DNA from: a virus
Length of the DNA stretch: 28,560 nt
Reading direction: 5' to 3' (one strand)
Virus record (IMG/VR): IMGVR_UViG_3300006846_000242
Coordinates: 1-28,560 of that record
Within the stretch, counting starts at the first letter, position 1. Every line of letters starts with the position of its first letter. Positions 7,149 through 15,637 of this stretch are shown piece after piece. A program made the translations under genes and the position numbers. The notes below the pieces were generated by a model. That model was not told the DNA's origin and did no database searches. It saw only the letters and a program-made list of their open reading frames with translations.

Positions 7149-9105
7149 CTGGCTGGCGCTGATCAGGCAACGGCTTCTCGCGCACAGGTCTGGCGGCGTT
7201 CTCCATCCCTTGCTCTGCGGCCTGGGCGTTCTGGGCCTCGAGCATCCGCATCTGCTGCTGAGCTTCGAGGAACTGGATGCCGCGCCAGATCTGCTTGGCG
7301 ACCTCCTGCAACCCTGGGTCAAGCTCGTCGTACTCGTGGGTCTTCATCCAGTCACCCAGGACGTTGCGCCACACCTCGAGGTTGTCGACCTCCGAAGGCA
7401 TGTAGGACGGGACCTGCATCGGCTCGCCCGTCATGGGATCAGGCTCTTCGCGGGCGGGCATATCCAGCACCGTCTGGTCGCGGATCTTCTGGATCACCCG
7501 GTTGATCCTTGCGATGTCAAGCTCGTAGGACTCGATCAGCTTCTCGGCGGTCCCACCGTTGATCGCGGCCATCGCCTGCATCGGCGTCACCCAGCCACGA
7601 TCGGCGAACGCAAGAACCTGGTTGGTGATCTGCTGCTTGGTGCGAACCTCCAGGGACTGCGGGAACACCCTGACGTCGACCTGGTCGAGCAGCTGGGCGC
7701 CCTGGAAGTCGGGGATCAGGTAGGGGCCGCTGGTGCCCTGGATCGCCAGGAGCCTGGGTTCCTGGTAGTGGCGCTGGACGAGCATCAGGCAGTGGCGGGC
7801 AAGACGGCTGTGGAACTCGGCGAGGTCCCCCAGGAACTCCTGCCAGCGCAGGTTGGATTGCTCGATGACCGCCTGGATCGTCTTCGCAGCGACGTCCGCT
7901 TGGGCTTCGATCTGCTCGTCCGCGGCGACGTCTCGCGCGAACTGCTGGATCTCGCGAAGGATCTGAAAGAGCTCTGCGGGGATCTGCGGGGGCTTCTCCC
8001 ACTCCGGCGGCGCGAACCCAGCCTTGTAGTACGTCACGGCCCCCGGCACGTCGGTGGGACGGTTGAGCAGCGACTGCGCGACGGCTTTCATCTGCGGGTG
8101 AAGGCAGCGGTTCTTCCATTCCAGGATCTTGTTCCAGCAGTCCTGGTAGGTGCGCTGCGCGTCGATCAGCTGCCACGTCAGCCCGAAGTCACGGTCGGTC
8201 TCGGGGTCGGCGTCCCAGCAGAGGCGGTGAAGGACCGGCTCATCTAGGACACGGTTCTGGGGGTCGATGAGGGGGTAGGTGTCCTCGGGGGCCACGACCT
8301 GCCCGTTGGCGATGTACAGATGCCTTCCCTGGGGATACTCGGGGCATGGGCGCTCCATGTACCGGGTGAGCATCGCAAGGTTGTCTTTGTCCTTGTCGGT
8401 CGGGATGTCCGACGTGCCGGCGTCCGCCTTCAGCTCGATCCCCGTGAACCCCGGGATCTCGCGGATGTCATCCAGGGGGGTCGCTCGCTCGATGACGTAC
8501 CAGCGGGAGTCCATGAAGTCGACGCCGGGCTCCCAGTAGCACTCGTTGCCGTTGAGGATCAGGACCCTGATCTCGCCGTAGCCAACCTGCTTGGGGCCAT
8601 CCTCGGTGTCGATCTGCACGTACGGCCCGACGTTGGGCTCGAAGTAGGGCATCGCGAACCCGTCCCCACCGCCACCGGCGGCGAGCTTGACGACCTTCTT
8701 GGAGACACGCCGAAGGCCCCACTTGTCATAGCCGTACAGCGCCACCTTCTCCGAGAGGCGGGCGGCGGCGATGTCCTGCGGGTCGGTGGTGGACGGCGTG
8801 ACCTCGTAGGACGGGATGCGCTGGGTCGCCGCCGACACCTTCGCGCGGATGATCGGCCCGATCAGGTTGTAGGTGTTGCGGATGCGATGCGGAGGCTTGC
8901 CGCCCCCCGTGACGTGCGTGACGGTCGACTGGAAGTTGAGGTTGTTGCGCTCGGTGATGTACCAGTACGTGTCGCCCTTGGTGAAGCGCATGCACAGCCG
9001 GCGCTTCGGTGCGTCTTTGAGCATCGCCTTGCGGCCCCGGTCGATGCGCTCCTTGACTTTGCGCGGAACGACCGGATCAGGGCGGCTGAATTCAAGCAGC
9101 GCCAC
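7141..9105 (-). CDS. Portal protein
   Basis: This is the largest protein (654 aa). It starts at GTG 9105 with CAGGAG upstream and overlaps the preceding gene by 14 nt. It begins with a helical, charged segment, then GDTYWYITERNNLNF and NTYNLIGPIIRAKVSAATQRIPSYEV. This is typical of podovirus-type portals, which recite the region on surface residues, then the wing and stem. A central part has GYGEIRVLILNGNECYWEP and RHLYIANGQVVAPED; the C-terminal part is long and helical (AAKTIQAVIEQSNLRWQEFLG), and a Gln/Met-rich tail ends it (LEAQQQMRMLEAQNAQAAEQ). Portals form the dodecameric DNA gate. The position upstream of scaffold and capsid genes agrees. Confidence 0.85.
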   Translation of the reverse strand: MALLEFSRPDPVVPRKVKERIDRGRKAMLKDAPKRRLCMRFTKGDTYWYITERNNLNFQSTVTHVTGGGKPPHRIRNTYNLIGPIIRAKVSAATQRIPSYEVTPSTTDPQDIAAARLSEKVALYGYDKWGLRRVSKKVVKLAAGGGGDGFAMPYFEPNVGPYVQIDTEDGPKQVGYGEIRVLILNGNECYWEPGVDFMDSRWYVIERATPLDDIREIPGFTGIELKADAGTSDIPTDKDKDNLAMLTRYMERPCPEYPQGRHLYIANGQVVAPEDTYPLIDPQNRVLDEPVLHRLCWDADPETDRDFGLTWQLIDAQRTYQDCWNKILEWKNRCLHPQMKAVAQSLLNRPTDVPGAVTYYKAGFAPPEWEKPPQIPAELFQILREIQQFARDVAADEQIEAQADVAAKTIQAVIEQSNLRWQEFLGDLAEFHSRLARHCLMLVQRHYQEPRLLAIQGTSGPYLIPDFQGAQLLDQVDVRVFPQSLEVRTKQQITNQVLAFADRGWVTPMQAMAAINGGTAEKLIESYELDIARINRVIQKIRDQTVLDMPAREEPDPMTGEPMQVPSYMPSEVDNLEVWRNVLGDWMKTHEYDELDPGLQEVAKQIWRGIQFLEAQQQMRMLEAQNAQAAEQGMENAARPVREKPLPDQRQPDG

Positions 9106-9403
9106 TGGTCTCCTGAGCCATCAGACGCTCGGCGAGCTGGTCGCGGTCCTCCCAGTAGTCCCCGTCGTCGTTGGGGTCCACGGCGGGCGGACTGGGCTCG
9201 ATCTGGGGCTGATGTTGCATCACCGCGACTTCCGGGGCCTGCAGGCGCTGACAGAGACGGTCGGTCAGCGCGATCATGCTCTCCAGGTCGGGATTCTTGG
9301 CCGCAAGTAGCTGGGTGATGTGCTGCTCGTGGCGGCGGTTGGCGAATTGCCGTTCGGCGGTGGAGAACACCACGACAGCCACCAACACCACGAGCTCAAT
9401 CAC
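9092..9403 (-). CDS. Membrane-anchored small protein, unknown
   Basis: This 103-residue protein has GTG 9403 in a GTGA overlap with the tail-spike stop. Residues 2-14 are a hydrophobic stretch (IELVVLVAVVVFS), a probable N-terminal membrane anchor. They are followed by a charged helix (ERQFANRRHEQHITQLLAAKN) and an acidic, Pro-rich C-terminus (DPNDDGDYWEDRDQ). This topology resembles an Rz/spanin-like or membrane-tethered virion protein, but no defining motif is present. It lies between the tail-spike and portal genes. Confidence 0.68.
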   Translation of the reverse strand: MIELVVLVAVVVFSTAERQFANRRHEQHITQLLAAKNPDLESMIALTDRLCQRLQAPEVAVMQHQPQIEPSPPAVDPNDDGDYWEDRDQLAERLMAQETSGAA

Positions 9404-10842
9404 AGCTGTGCCCGCCAGTTGAGCACGACATTGTTGGTTCCTGACGCTGGCGCTGTGGCATACGTGACGGTGATGTTCGTGGCGTCCACCGTGACATGGA
9501 AGTCGCCCTTTGCGTCAGCGTGACCGGGAGTGACCGTTACGGTTCCCGGAGCAGCAGCAAGGCCATGAGCGATCGTGAACGCTGTCGCCGAGCCGTTGCC
9601 GTTCTGCGTGGACCGCCCATAGTTGTCCGAGCGCAGAATGTCGGTCGTGGACCCGTTGAAGTACCTGGTGCTATTCCCGTAAAAGACGTCTGGGGTGAAT
9701 CCATTGGCGAGAAGCCTTGCTCCGGCCCCCTGATTGCCGATCACCGCAATCTGCTCCATCGTGTTGGACCCAGATCGGGTGATGAATGCCCGGTAGTTGG
9801 AGTTCGCTGGACCGTTGAATGTACTGCCCATGACCGTCATTTGCCGCAGCGCGGACGACGCGGCCGTGACGTCTACGAACACGCAGTCGTACGTGTCGTT
9901 CGGAGCACCTGTTACCTGATAGAAGGTGTTGCCGACGATCGTGAAACGCCCGATCGTGGTGGATACGCCAACGAGGATGCGGATGTGATGTCCGGCGGTC
10001 GCCTCGATGATGTTGTCAACGATGTGGATTCCGCCGCCGCCAGTGCTGATGTTGACGATGTCAATGTCGTGGCGATTTGTGCCCGTTGCGCTGATCCCGT
10101 AGATGTGATTGCCGGAAATCTCGACGGCTTGCGCGGCATCGAGGCGAATTTGTGCTCCCCCGCCTTCGCGGATCTGGTTTCGGCGGATCTTGTTGTCGGT
10201 GTTCCCCACCTTGATGGTGTAGCCGGTGCTGTCCTGGCCGATGACGGAGTCAAGGACGTGGCCATTCTGTCCCGCCATGTCGAGCGCCTGACTTGAGCCA
10301 CGCCAAATCTGGCAGCGTTGAATGACGTTACGTCGCGCGTTGGTGCGAACGGCGCTCGTTGCCTGCCCAGACCCGTCAATGATCAGATGATCCAGCGAGG
10401 CGCCCGTCTCTCCGGAGTCGGTAGAGGTCAGGTCGTCGCCGAGTTGCACGACGGCCCCACTGATCGCTCCCGACGCCTTGATAATGGAGCCCCTCGCCGG
10501 GGTGGCCGTAACAACCGAGAAGTCAAGGCTTGTGCCGACGAGTCTGACGCCGCCAGGCACGACGATCGTGCTCGCGACGCGATAGATGCCGGGGGGAAAG
10601 AACACATCGCCGCCAGCAGTTCCGGTCGCCGCGATCGCGGCCTCGACGGCTGCCGTGTCATTGGCGACGTTATCGCCAACCGCCCCGTACTCGGGGTCCT
10701 TGACATTGATCGGCGCCTCGCGAATCACCGCGATCGCGGCGGTGTCCGCGCTGACGCTCTGAAGATCGGGGCCTTCGAAGTATCCCGTTTGGTTGTTGCC
10801 GTTGGCATCGGTCGCCATTGCGGCGTATTTGTAGGTGGTCAT
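9400..10842 (-). CDS. Pectate-lyase-fold tail spike (beta-helix)
   Basis: This 480-residue protein has ATG 10842 in an ATGA overlap with the esterase gene. Residues 1-25 carry a module shared with that neighbour (TTYKYA..TD..G...TGY.EGP). Residues 45-110 match the entry to a Pectate_lyase_3 right-handed beta-helix: PEYGAVGDNVANDTAAVEAA, then FFPPGIYRV and VPGGVRLVG. The remainder has regular short turns such as IQRCQIWRG, IRRNQIREG and VEISGNHIYG, as expected for stacked coils. The C-terminus is a small beta domain. Phage proteins of this fold are trimeric receptor-binding spikes or polysaccharide depolymerases. No catalytic residues can be assigned. Confidence 0.87.
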   Translation of the reverse strand: MTTYKYAAMATDANGNNQTGYFEGPDLQSVSADTAAIAVIREAPINVKDPEYGAVGDNVANDTAAVEAAIAATGTAGGDVFFPPGIYRVASTIVVPGGVRLVGTSLDFSVVTATPARGSIIKASGAISGAVVQLGDDLTSTDSGETGASLDHLIIDGSGQATSAVRTNARRNVIQRCQIWRGSSQALDMAGQNGHVLDSVIGQDSTGYTIKVGNTDNKIRRNQIREGGGAQIRLDAAQAVEISGNHIYGISATGTNRHDIDIVNISTGGGGIHIVDNIIEATAGHHIRILVGVSTTIGRFTIVGNTFYQVTGAPNDTYDCVFVDVTAASSALRQMTVMGSTFNGPANSNYRAFITRSGSNTMEQIAVIGNQGAGARLLANGFTPDVFYGNSTRYFNGSTTDILRSDNYGRSTQNGNGSATAFTIAHGLAAAPGTVTVTPGHADAKGDFHVTVDATNITVTYATAPASGTNNVVLNWRAQL

Positions 10843-12155
10843 CTGAGATCCCTAGGTAGAAGGCCCCGCGCCACCACAACGCGGTCCCACGACACATCAC
10901 CGGTCCCGGTCGCGCCGTTCTCCGCGAACAACCGGATCGTCAACGTCCCGGCGGTTCGGTCTACACGGATGCTCGCCGTCGCCCACCGCCAGTCTCCTTG
11001 GCCCTGCGTGGTGGCGGTGCTTGTCTGCGACGCCGTGTTCGAGCCGCCGGTCGTGAAGATCGAGATGCGCCCAGCGTTGGCCGGGGAGCCTGCAACGACC
11101 CGCTCCCGCGCGCACAGCGTGGCCCAGCTGCCGAGGTAGGAGCGGATGTTCGCGCCCGTAGCCGAGTTCTGTAGGTAGGCGATCGCTGCGGTCGTCGGGA
11201 CCGTCCGGATCGAGTGTCCGTGCGGTGCCTCGTATTCGGTGGTGTTCTGCGTGACGGTGACGTTGGAGCCCGTCCACCCCGTTGGTGGGGCCGCGTAGGA
11301 CGCGAAGTCCATGTTCGTGAACCCCGGGCTGCTCGTCGGCAGCAGCAGCGTGGAGACCTGTTGGCCGTTGGGGGGCGACCCAGGCACATAGCGCAGATGC
11401 GACTTGATCTCGTTGAAGATCGCTCGCTGCCCCGCGGGGTTGGGGTGAATCTGGTCGGCGAGCAGGCTCGTGTCGGTCGTGTTGTCGGCAAGCACGAACA
11501 GCCGGAACGTGTCGATCAGGCCGTAGCCACGCTGGCGGGCGAGGCGCATCGTGACGTGCCTTCTGGCGGCCTGCACGGCCGCGTTGCCGTCGGTCCTGGG
11601 GTTCTGCGTGAGCAGCACCAGCTCGGTCTGCGGGCACGCCGCGGTCACCGTCTCGGTCAGCGCCGAAAGGTTGTCGCGCCAGAACGGCTCGGCGGCCGCA
11701 GACCCCTCGTTATGTCCGAGGCTGACGAACGTGAGGTCCGGGCTCTTGATGGCGAGCATCTGATCGAAGTACGGCGCCAGGAAGAACTGGCTGGCCTGGC
11801 TCGCCACGCTGCAGTTCCAGACACTTAGGGTTCCGCTGGCGCCGTCACCGGCCTGCAGGACAGTGACCGCCGGATAGTCCGTGGACGCCCATGTCGCGGT
11901 CTCGACACGCAACCCGGCGTACAGGCCAGCGAAGTACTGGCCGAGCAAATCCGCCCATTCCCCTGCCGCGTCGGCGGTGCTGTCGGACAGAATCACGATC
12001 GTCGCGTTCTGCTTGGCGGCCAGCTTGAGATGAAGGCCCTGCCCGACGAGGTTGTTGGACCCAAGGTTCGTGGGCTCCGGGCCCTCGGAGTACCCGGTGC
12101 TGATCGACCCGTCGTCGTCTGTGACGACGGTCGCGTACTTGTAGGTCGTTGCCAT
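10839..12155 (-). CDS. SGNH/GDSL-family esterase with virion-module N-terminus
   Basis: This 438-residue protein has ATG 12155, sharing TGATG with the upstream stop. Residues 1-28 hold the module shared with the neighbouring tail spike. Residues about 50-255 form an SGNH hydrolase: block I ILSDST with catalytic Ser59, block III GHNE with Asn149, and block V DQIHPNPAG with Asp234 and His237. All four expected residues are present, so the enzyme is probably active as a deacetylase or esterase. The C-terminal 170 residues look like a beta-sandwich carbohydrate-binding-type domain (GWTGSNVTVTQNT ... TAGTLTIRLFAENGATG). It likely removes ester groups from surface glycans during adsorption. Confidence 0.87.
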   Translation of the reverse strand: MATTYKYATVVTDDDGSISTGYSEGPEPTNLGSNNLVGQGLHLKLAAKQNATIVILSDSTADAAGEWADLLGQYFAGLYAGLRVETATWASTDYPAVTVLQAGDGASGTLSVWNCSVASQASQFFLAPYFDQMLAIKSPDLTFVSLGHNEGSAAAEPFWRDNLSALTETVTAACPQTELVLLTQNPRTDGNAAVQAARRHVTMRLARQRGYGLIDTFRLFVLADNTTDTSLLADQIHPNPAGQRAIFNEIKSHLRYVPGSPPNGQQVSTLLLPTSSPGFTNMDFASYAAPPTGWTGSNVTVTQNTTEYEAPHGHSIRTVPTTAAIAYLQNSATGANIRSYLGSWATLCARERVVAGSPANAGRISIFTTGGSNTASQTSTATTQGQGDWRWATASIRVDRTAGTLTIRLFAENGATGTGDVSWDRVVVARGLLPRDLR

Positions 12156-12508
12156 CAGGCGGCGACGAGGGTGTACGTGACGAGGATCGCGACGGCCGTC
12201 GCCGCACCAGCACCGGTCGTGACCGTCAGGCCCTCACCACGATTGGTCTGAAACCACCCGCCGCCCTCGGGCAGCACAAGCACGCCGTTGGCGGCGGTCT
12301 TGAACGTCGCGGACTTCGCTGTCCCCGCCCCCGTGGGCTTGCTGTTGAGCACCACCGTCGACCCTGCCGTGTCGCCGTTGACGATCGCCAACGCAAGGAC
12401 CCGATACGCCCTGCCTGGAACGGCGGTGAGGGCGGGGGTGAACGCGGCGTCCGTTTGGCTGGCGGCGACGTTCGCGAACGCCATCCCGATGCTGCGGTCA
12501 AGCGGCAC
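12155..12508 (-). CDS. Small beta-sandwich virion protein
   Basis: This 117-residue protein probably starts at GTG 12508, because AGGAGGA lies about 6 nt upstream and the gene overlaps its predecessor by 11 nt; ATG 12484 is the alternative. It is made almost entirely of beta strands: AYRVLALAIVNGD, STVVLNSKP, SATFKTAANGVLVLPEGG, EGLTVTTGAG, AVAILVTYTLV. This pattern is common in small phage fibre, decoration or tail-tip proteins with a jelly-roll-like fold. It is followed by the SGNH esterase gene and probably contributes to the same virion appendage. Confidence 0.7.
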   Translation of the reverse strand: MPLDRSIGMAFANVAASQTDAAFTPALTAVPGRAYRVLALAIVNGDTAGSTVVLNSKPTGAGTAKSATFKTAANGVLVLPEGGGWFQTNRGEGLTVTTGAGAATAVAILVTYTLVAA

Positions 12509-12860
12509 GCGCTTCCTCCTCCCTCTTCGGGCGACCAGGCTTCTTACGGGCCGTGAACCCGGCACTGGCGAGCACGTCGATCGCGACGAGGTGACGCTCC
12601 TGCTCGGCCAGCTTGACCTGGGCGACCTGGAGCTCTTCGCGCGTCTCGCGCAGCTCACGCTCGAGCTGGGCGACATCAGCGGGGTGCTGATAGCCGATCA
12701 TCCTGGCCATCTCCCTGATGGCCGTGACGGACACGTACACGTGGTTGTCATAGCCATCGAGCTCTGAGCCCGTGTCGATGAACCCCTCCGGGTCATTGGT
12801 GACGAACGGGATGGCGGCGCAGTGATTCGGGCGGACTGCTGGGGTCTCAACCCACCGCAT
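12498..12860 (-). CDS. Coiled-coil protein, unknown
   Basis: This 120-residue protein has ATG 12860 behind GAGGA and overlaps its upstream gene by 14 nt. Residues 1-60 are a small globular part with aromatic and acidic residues (FVTNDPEGFIDTGSELDGYDNHVYV, shown in part). Residues 64-95 form a clear coiled coil (QLERELRETREELQVAQVKL). The C-terminus is basic (TARKKPGRPKREEEARAA), containing an AT-hook-like GRP core. It could be a DNA-associated or chaperone-like accessory protein of the packaging/virion region. No family recognised. Confidence 0.68.
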   Translation of the reverse strand: MRWVETPAVRPNHCAAIPFVTNDPEGFIDTGSELDGYDNHVYVSVTAIREMARMIGYQHPADVAQLERELRETREELQVAQVKLAEQERHLVAIDVLASAGFTARKKPGRPKREEEARAA

Positions 12861-13155
12861 GCTTGATCCTCAACAGTCCGTCCTGGGCGTGACCGGTTAG
12901 CGGCGGGATCACCCGGCGCTTCTGAAGCGAAGCCTCCCGGGGCCGCTCGCACGTCGGGCACGGACCGTCCTTGGGGTCGACGAGGGCGACGTACTCCACC
13001 GACCGCTCGACACCGGGCATGTCGCCGCCAAGGTCGGTGTAGAGGATCTCCTTGACGGTGTGGCGGACCTTCGCTTCCTGCTGGCGATACCCATCGCAGC
13101 GAGGGTCGGGGCAATGCACCCAACCATCGACCTCGGACTCGTGGACGCGAGGCAT
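12847..13155 (-). CDS. Zinc-ribbon-like small protein
   Basis: This 102-residue protein has ATG 13155, sharing TGATG with the upstream stop. Two cysteine pairs are visible: C15/C20 in HCPDPRCDGY and C66/C69 in GPCPTCERP. Together they fit a zinc ribbon. The C-terminus is basic (LQKRRVIPPL). It lies three genes after the large terminase. Function unknown; a structural-zinc or nucleic-acid-binding role is likely from the cysteines. Confidence 0.7.
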   Translation of the reverse strand: MPRVHESEVDGWVHCPDPRCDGYRQQEAKVRHTVKEILYTDLGGDMPGVERSVEYVALVDPKDGPCPTCERPREASLQKRRVIPPLTGHAQDGLLRIKHAVG

Positions 13156-13340
13156 CAGTGCAGCTCCACGAACGCCGCGTTGAGCTGCCTGCGCAGCCTA
13201 TGAACCTTGTCGGGGGTCAGGACGAACTCCTCCCCGTCGACCGTGAGGATCGCGACGTTGTCGCTGGTCGCCTCCACACTGGTCTCCTGGACCTCCACCG
13301 GCTTCTTCTTTGTGGTCATCCTCGTCCTCTCTGTCGTCAC
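13155..13340 (-). CDS. Small protein after large terminase
   Basis: This 61-residue protein begins at ATG 13340 in an ATGA overlap with the terminase stop. A second ATG seven codons later (13319) has a better GAGG site, so the true start is uncertain. The C-terminal half resembles a short beta-hairpin and helix (AILTVDGEEFVLTPDKVHRLRRQL). The N-terminus is Lys/Thr/Glu-rich and probably unstructured. Unknown function; short proteins with this VDGEEF...LT.....L pattern occur in many phage genomes. Confidence 0.65.
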   Translation of the reverse strand: MTTERTRMTTKKKPVEVQETSVEATSDNVAILTVDGEEFVLTPDKVHRLRRQLNAAFVELH

Positions 13341-14929
13341 GACATAAAGCCCATCGGCACCATCTCAGGCGCCGGGACCAGCCAATCGGCCTTGGGGGCC
13401 TCACCCGGCGTCCACAACCGCTTCTCGGACGCAGGCAGCGGGTCGTTGGTCCACGCCCGCGCCATCGCCACATACCTCGTCGGGTCCATCAAGTGATCCG
13501 GGCCGATCGTCGCGAAGGAATGCCCCTTCGCCGTGCTCCTGGGCCGCGACTCGTTGGTGTCCTCGTCCGCGGCGACAAGCCAGCGATCCGCCTCACGCAA
13601 CCAGCTCGTACACGCCCGACTGACCCTGAGACGATCCTTCTGCAAACGGCCCTTCAGCTGCAGAACACCAGCCAACCGGTCGTTCTCGCCCGCTACCGCC
13701 GCGACCCCAAGGCGATGAAGCTCGGTCTGCACGCTCTCCTGCGCCGTCGCCATCGACCTGATCCGCTGCGACGGGTCGACGACCCACACCGGGTCATCCA
13801 AACCCCAAAGCCTGTTCTTGACCCGTGCCTGCTTGACGATGTCCTCCACACCAAGGTTCTGCGGATACAGCTCGTCGAAGACCAGCATGTCGTTGGCCTG
13901 ATCAAACGCGCACCACACCACCCCACCCCGCGTGAGGCCAGGGTCATAGCCAATGACGACATCCATCCCCTCGATGTCTGCTCGTGAGACAGCATCAACG
14001 AGGTGGCGCTCCGCGAGCTCCTCGAGCACCCGGCCACGAAAGCTGACGAAGTCCCCATCAACACGAGCCCTGCGCTCCGCCTCCGTCAAACACCTGGCGA
14101 CCTCCTGCTCAATCGCCGCTTTCGGCAGATACGGATTGTCACGCATCGACCACTGACCCACATACACGTCAGGGTCATTGCGCCGCAGCCAAACCTCGTC
14201 ATACGTCCACGTCAACCCGCCACCCAACAACGACGGGGTCATGTTGAACGCGATCTCACCCCGATGCTTCAGCACACGCATCCGGGACTCCCTGTAGATC
14301 CCCCACCCATTCGGGGCCGGGGGCTCCTCATCAAACCTAACCCGGTGAAGCGTCGCGCCCTGATGCTTCTCCCGCGGCTGCTCCGCGCTCATGAACTGCA
14401 CCTGCGACCCGCCCTGAAACCGCAGGACCCGCAGCGTCTTATCGAACGCCGACTCCCAACTACCCCCAAGAAGATGCTCCCTCGGGGCTAGCCGCTGCCA
14501 CTTCGGGATCAACACGTCATACAACGACGCCCCAAGATCCTGCGTCACCACCCTGCACCGAAACGGCGGATCCCACACCTTGAACGGCCTGAGCCGCGAA
14601 GGAACGGCATCGAGGGGAAGACACTGAATCAGATCATCAACGACCCCGATCTCCGTCTTGCCCGCCTGATTCCCCGCCACCCCCATCTTCAAGGTGACCC
14701 CGTCATGAGCCACCTTCAGCTCCCCGGTGGCCGCGAGGTAGCCGATCTGGCCCCCCGACCCATCACGCCTATGAAACGGGTTGAAGCCCTCCAACGGGTT
14801 GCGCTCAACAAGCGCATCCCACTGCCGCAGAAACCCATCGACCTCCACCCGCTCCTCAGGCTTCAGCCGGTCATAGTCAATCCGATGCCACTCCCCAGCC
14901 CGATTCCCAGGCAGCCTGACAACACGCAT
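13337..14929 (-). CDS. terL: Terminase large subunit
   Basis: This 530-residue protein uses the ATG at 14929, which shares TGATG with the upstream stop; the upstream in-frame extension runs antisense through another gene and is rejected. The ATPase has a Walker A GNQAGKTE at 86-93 (Lys91) and Walker B VRFDEE at about 197-202. The nuclease half has VVIGYDPGLT (Asp329), VWVVDPSQ (Asp385) and a final DHLMD at about 478-482, giving the acidic metal-binding set. It powers genome packaging and cuts the concatemer. The small subunit lies about 1.2 kb upstream, separated by four small genes and a non-coding region, which is unusual. Confidence 0.92.
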   Translation of the reverse strand: MRVVRLPGNRAGEWHRIDYDRLKPEERVEVDGFLRQWDALVERNPLEGFNPFHRRDGSGGQIGYLAATGELKVAHDGVTLKMGVAGNQAGKTEIGVVDDLIQCLPLDAVPSRLRPFKVWDPPFRCRVVTQDLGASLYDVLIPKWQRLAPREHLLGGSWESAFDKTLRVLRFQGGSQVQFMSAEQPREKHQGATLHRVRFDEEPPAPNGWGIYRESRMRVLKHRGEIAFNMTPSLLGGGLTWTYDEVWLRRNDPDVYVGQWSMRDNPYLPKAAIEQEVARCLTEAERRARVDGDFVSFRGRVLEELAERHLVDAVSRADIEGMDVVIGYDPGLTRGGVVWCAFDQANDMLVFDELYPQNLGVEDIVKQARVKNRLWGLDDPVWVVDPSQRIRSMATAQESVQTELHRLGVAAVAGENDRLAGVLQLKGRLQKDRLRVSRACTSWLREADRWLVAADEDTNESRPRSTAKGHSFATIGPDHLMDPTRYVAMARAWTNDPLPASEKRLWTPGEAPKADWLVPAPEMVPMGFMS

Positions 14930-15075
14930 CAACCCACACGATCGCCCAACACCAACAACGCGATGAGAAGCACAAGCACCACAAACGCAACCAACCCCGC
15001 CTGCTGCCCAAGCATCAAACTCACCAACCACGCCACAAGCGCAGCCAACACAACGAAGACCAAAAGCTCAACCAC
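14929..15075 (-). CDS. 48-residue two-helix membrane protein
   Basis: This gene is short and was found by reading the gap before terL. It starts at GTG 15075, eight bases after a GGGAGGGG site, and its TGA shares TGATG with terL. The product is almost wholly hydrophobic: segment 1 about residues 3-21 (ELLVFVVLAALVAWLVSLM), a GQQ turn, then segment 2 about residues 27-44. The C-terminus ends GDRVG. Size, two helices and a polar turn resemble small class II holin or holin-like proteins, but location beside terL rather than an endolysin leaves the role open. Confidence 0.75.
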   Translation of the reverse strand: MVELLVFVVLAALVAWLVSLMLGQQAGLVAFVVLVLLIALLVLGDRVG

Positions 15076-15102
15076 GACGCCCCTCCCAGGGCGCCACGCG
15101 CC

Positions 15103-15264
15103 CTACTCCATGATGTAACCCCGAACGACGCAGAGCTTGCGACGCCAAAACTGATCGAGAACCCGCGCAGACGCGGTCGTTAGCTCACCGACGGCATACA
15201 GCCGCTTGATCTCCTCAAGCTCGGCGACTGCCTCCGCCTCCTCGGACGCGTCTACGGTCCTCAC
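15103..15264 (-). CDS. 53-residue helical protein, unknown
   Basis: This short gene lies between the ribbon-helix-helix gene and the membrane protein. GTG 15264 forms a GTGA overlap with the upstream stop, and TAG ends it at 15103. The protein is two predicted helices: an acidic one rich in Glu and Ala (ASEEAEAVAELEEIKRLYA) and a basic one (ARVLDQFWRRKLCVV). The helix-turn-helix-length hairpin with a basic second helix could be a DNA-binding or adaptor domain. No family recognised. Confidence 0.65.
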   Translation of the reverse strand: MRTVDASEEAEAVAELEEIKRLYAVGELTTASARVLDQFWRRKLCVVRGYIME

Positions 15265-15617
15265 TGCGCCCACCGCCTCGGAGCGATCTTCGGCAACGGC
15301 GTCCCCTCAACAGGCTTCTCGTAGACCTGTCGCTCAGGACCCATCCCCGGCTCACGCCCGGGCGGCGGCACAGTCGACGGCTGCAACTCATCGATCCAAT
15401 GAGGATCGGACGCTCGAGCAGGCGCAGAGTCTCCAGCAACAGGTCCACGCGATGTCGGAAGCGCTCGCGAGACGCCGTCCGCTTTTGCACCGCTCTCTGC
15501 ACCACGTGTCTCTAGCGCCTGCTCCAACACCCGCCGCACCCAACGCTCACGCGGAACCAACCCACGCACATCATCAATCCGCGCCTTCAACTCATCAGAA
15601 AGCCTCACAGTAACCAT
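15261..15617 (-). CDS. Ribbon-helix-helix (CopG/Arc-type) DNA-binding protein
   Basis: This 118-residue protein is counted from ATG 15617 (a GTG two codons earlier is possible). Residues 1-36 show the RHH fold: a beta strand MVTVRLSD, helix ELKARIDDVRGL, and helix ERWVRRVLEQAL. RHH proteins bind DNA as dimers through the N-terminal strand. The remaining 80 residues are Pro/Ala/Arg-rich and likely disordered, ending in a WAQ. It is the first gene after the non-coding region, whose 10-bp-phased repeats lie only about 20 bp from its start, so it may be an autoregulator of the packaging/virion genes. No toxin partner is adjacent. Confidence 0.78.
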   Translation of the reverse strand: MVTVRLSDELKARIDDVRGLVPRERWVRRVLEQALETRGAESGAKADGVSRALPTSRGPVAGDSAPARASDPHWIDELQPSTVPPPGREPGMGPERQVYEKPVEGTPLPKIAPRRWAQ

Positions 15618-15637
15618 GCACACAACCTACCGCACAC

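Noticed and set aside
7210-8247. 345-codon plus-strand open frame opposite the portal gene
   Set aside because: Long antisense frames are expected in GC-rich coding DNA. It mirrors the portal codon pattern and carries no motif.
8320-9318. 332-codon plus-strand open frame opposite the portal and its neighbour
   Set aside because: Same reason: antisense shadow with low-complexity Arg/Leu/Val composition.
9496-10296. 266-codon plus-strand open frame opposite the tail spike
   Set aside because: Antisense to a well-supported beta-helix gene; no ribosome site or recognisable domain.
15261-15617. Antitoxin of a toxin-antitoxin pair (RHH protein)
   Set aside because: The neighbouring 53-aa and 48-aa genes do not resemble known toxins, so it is described only as an RHH DNA-binding protein.
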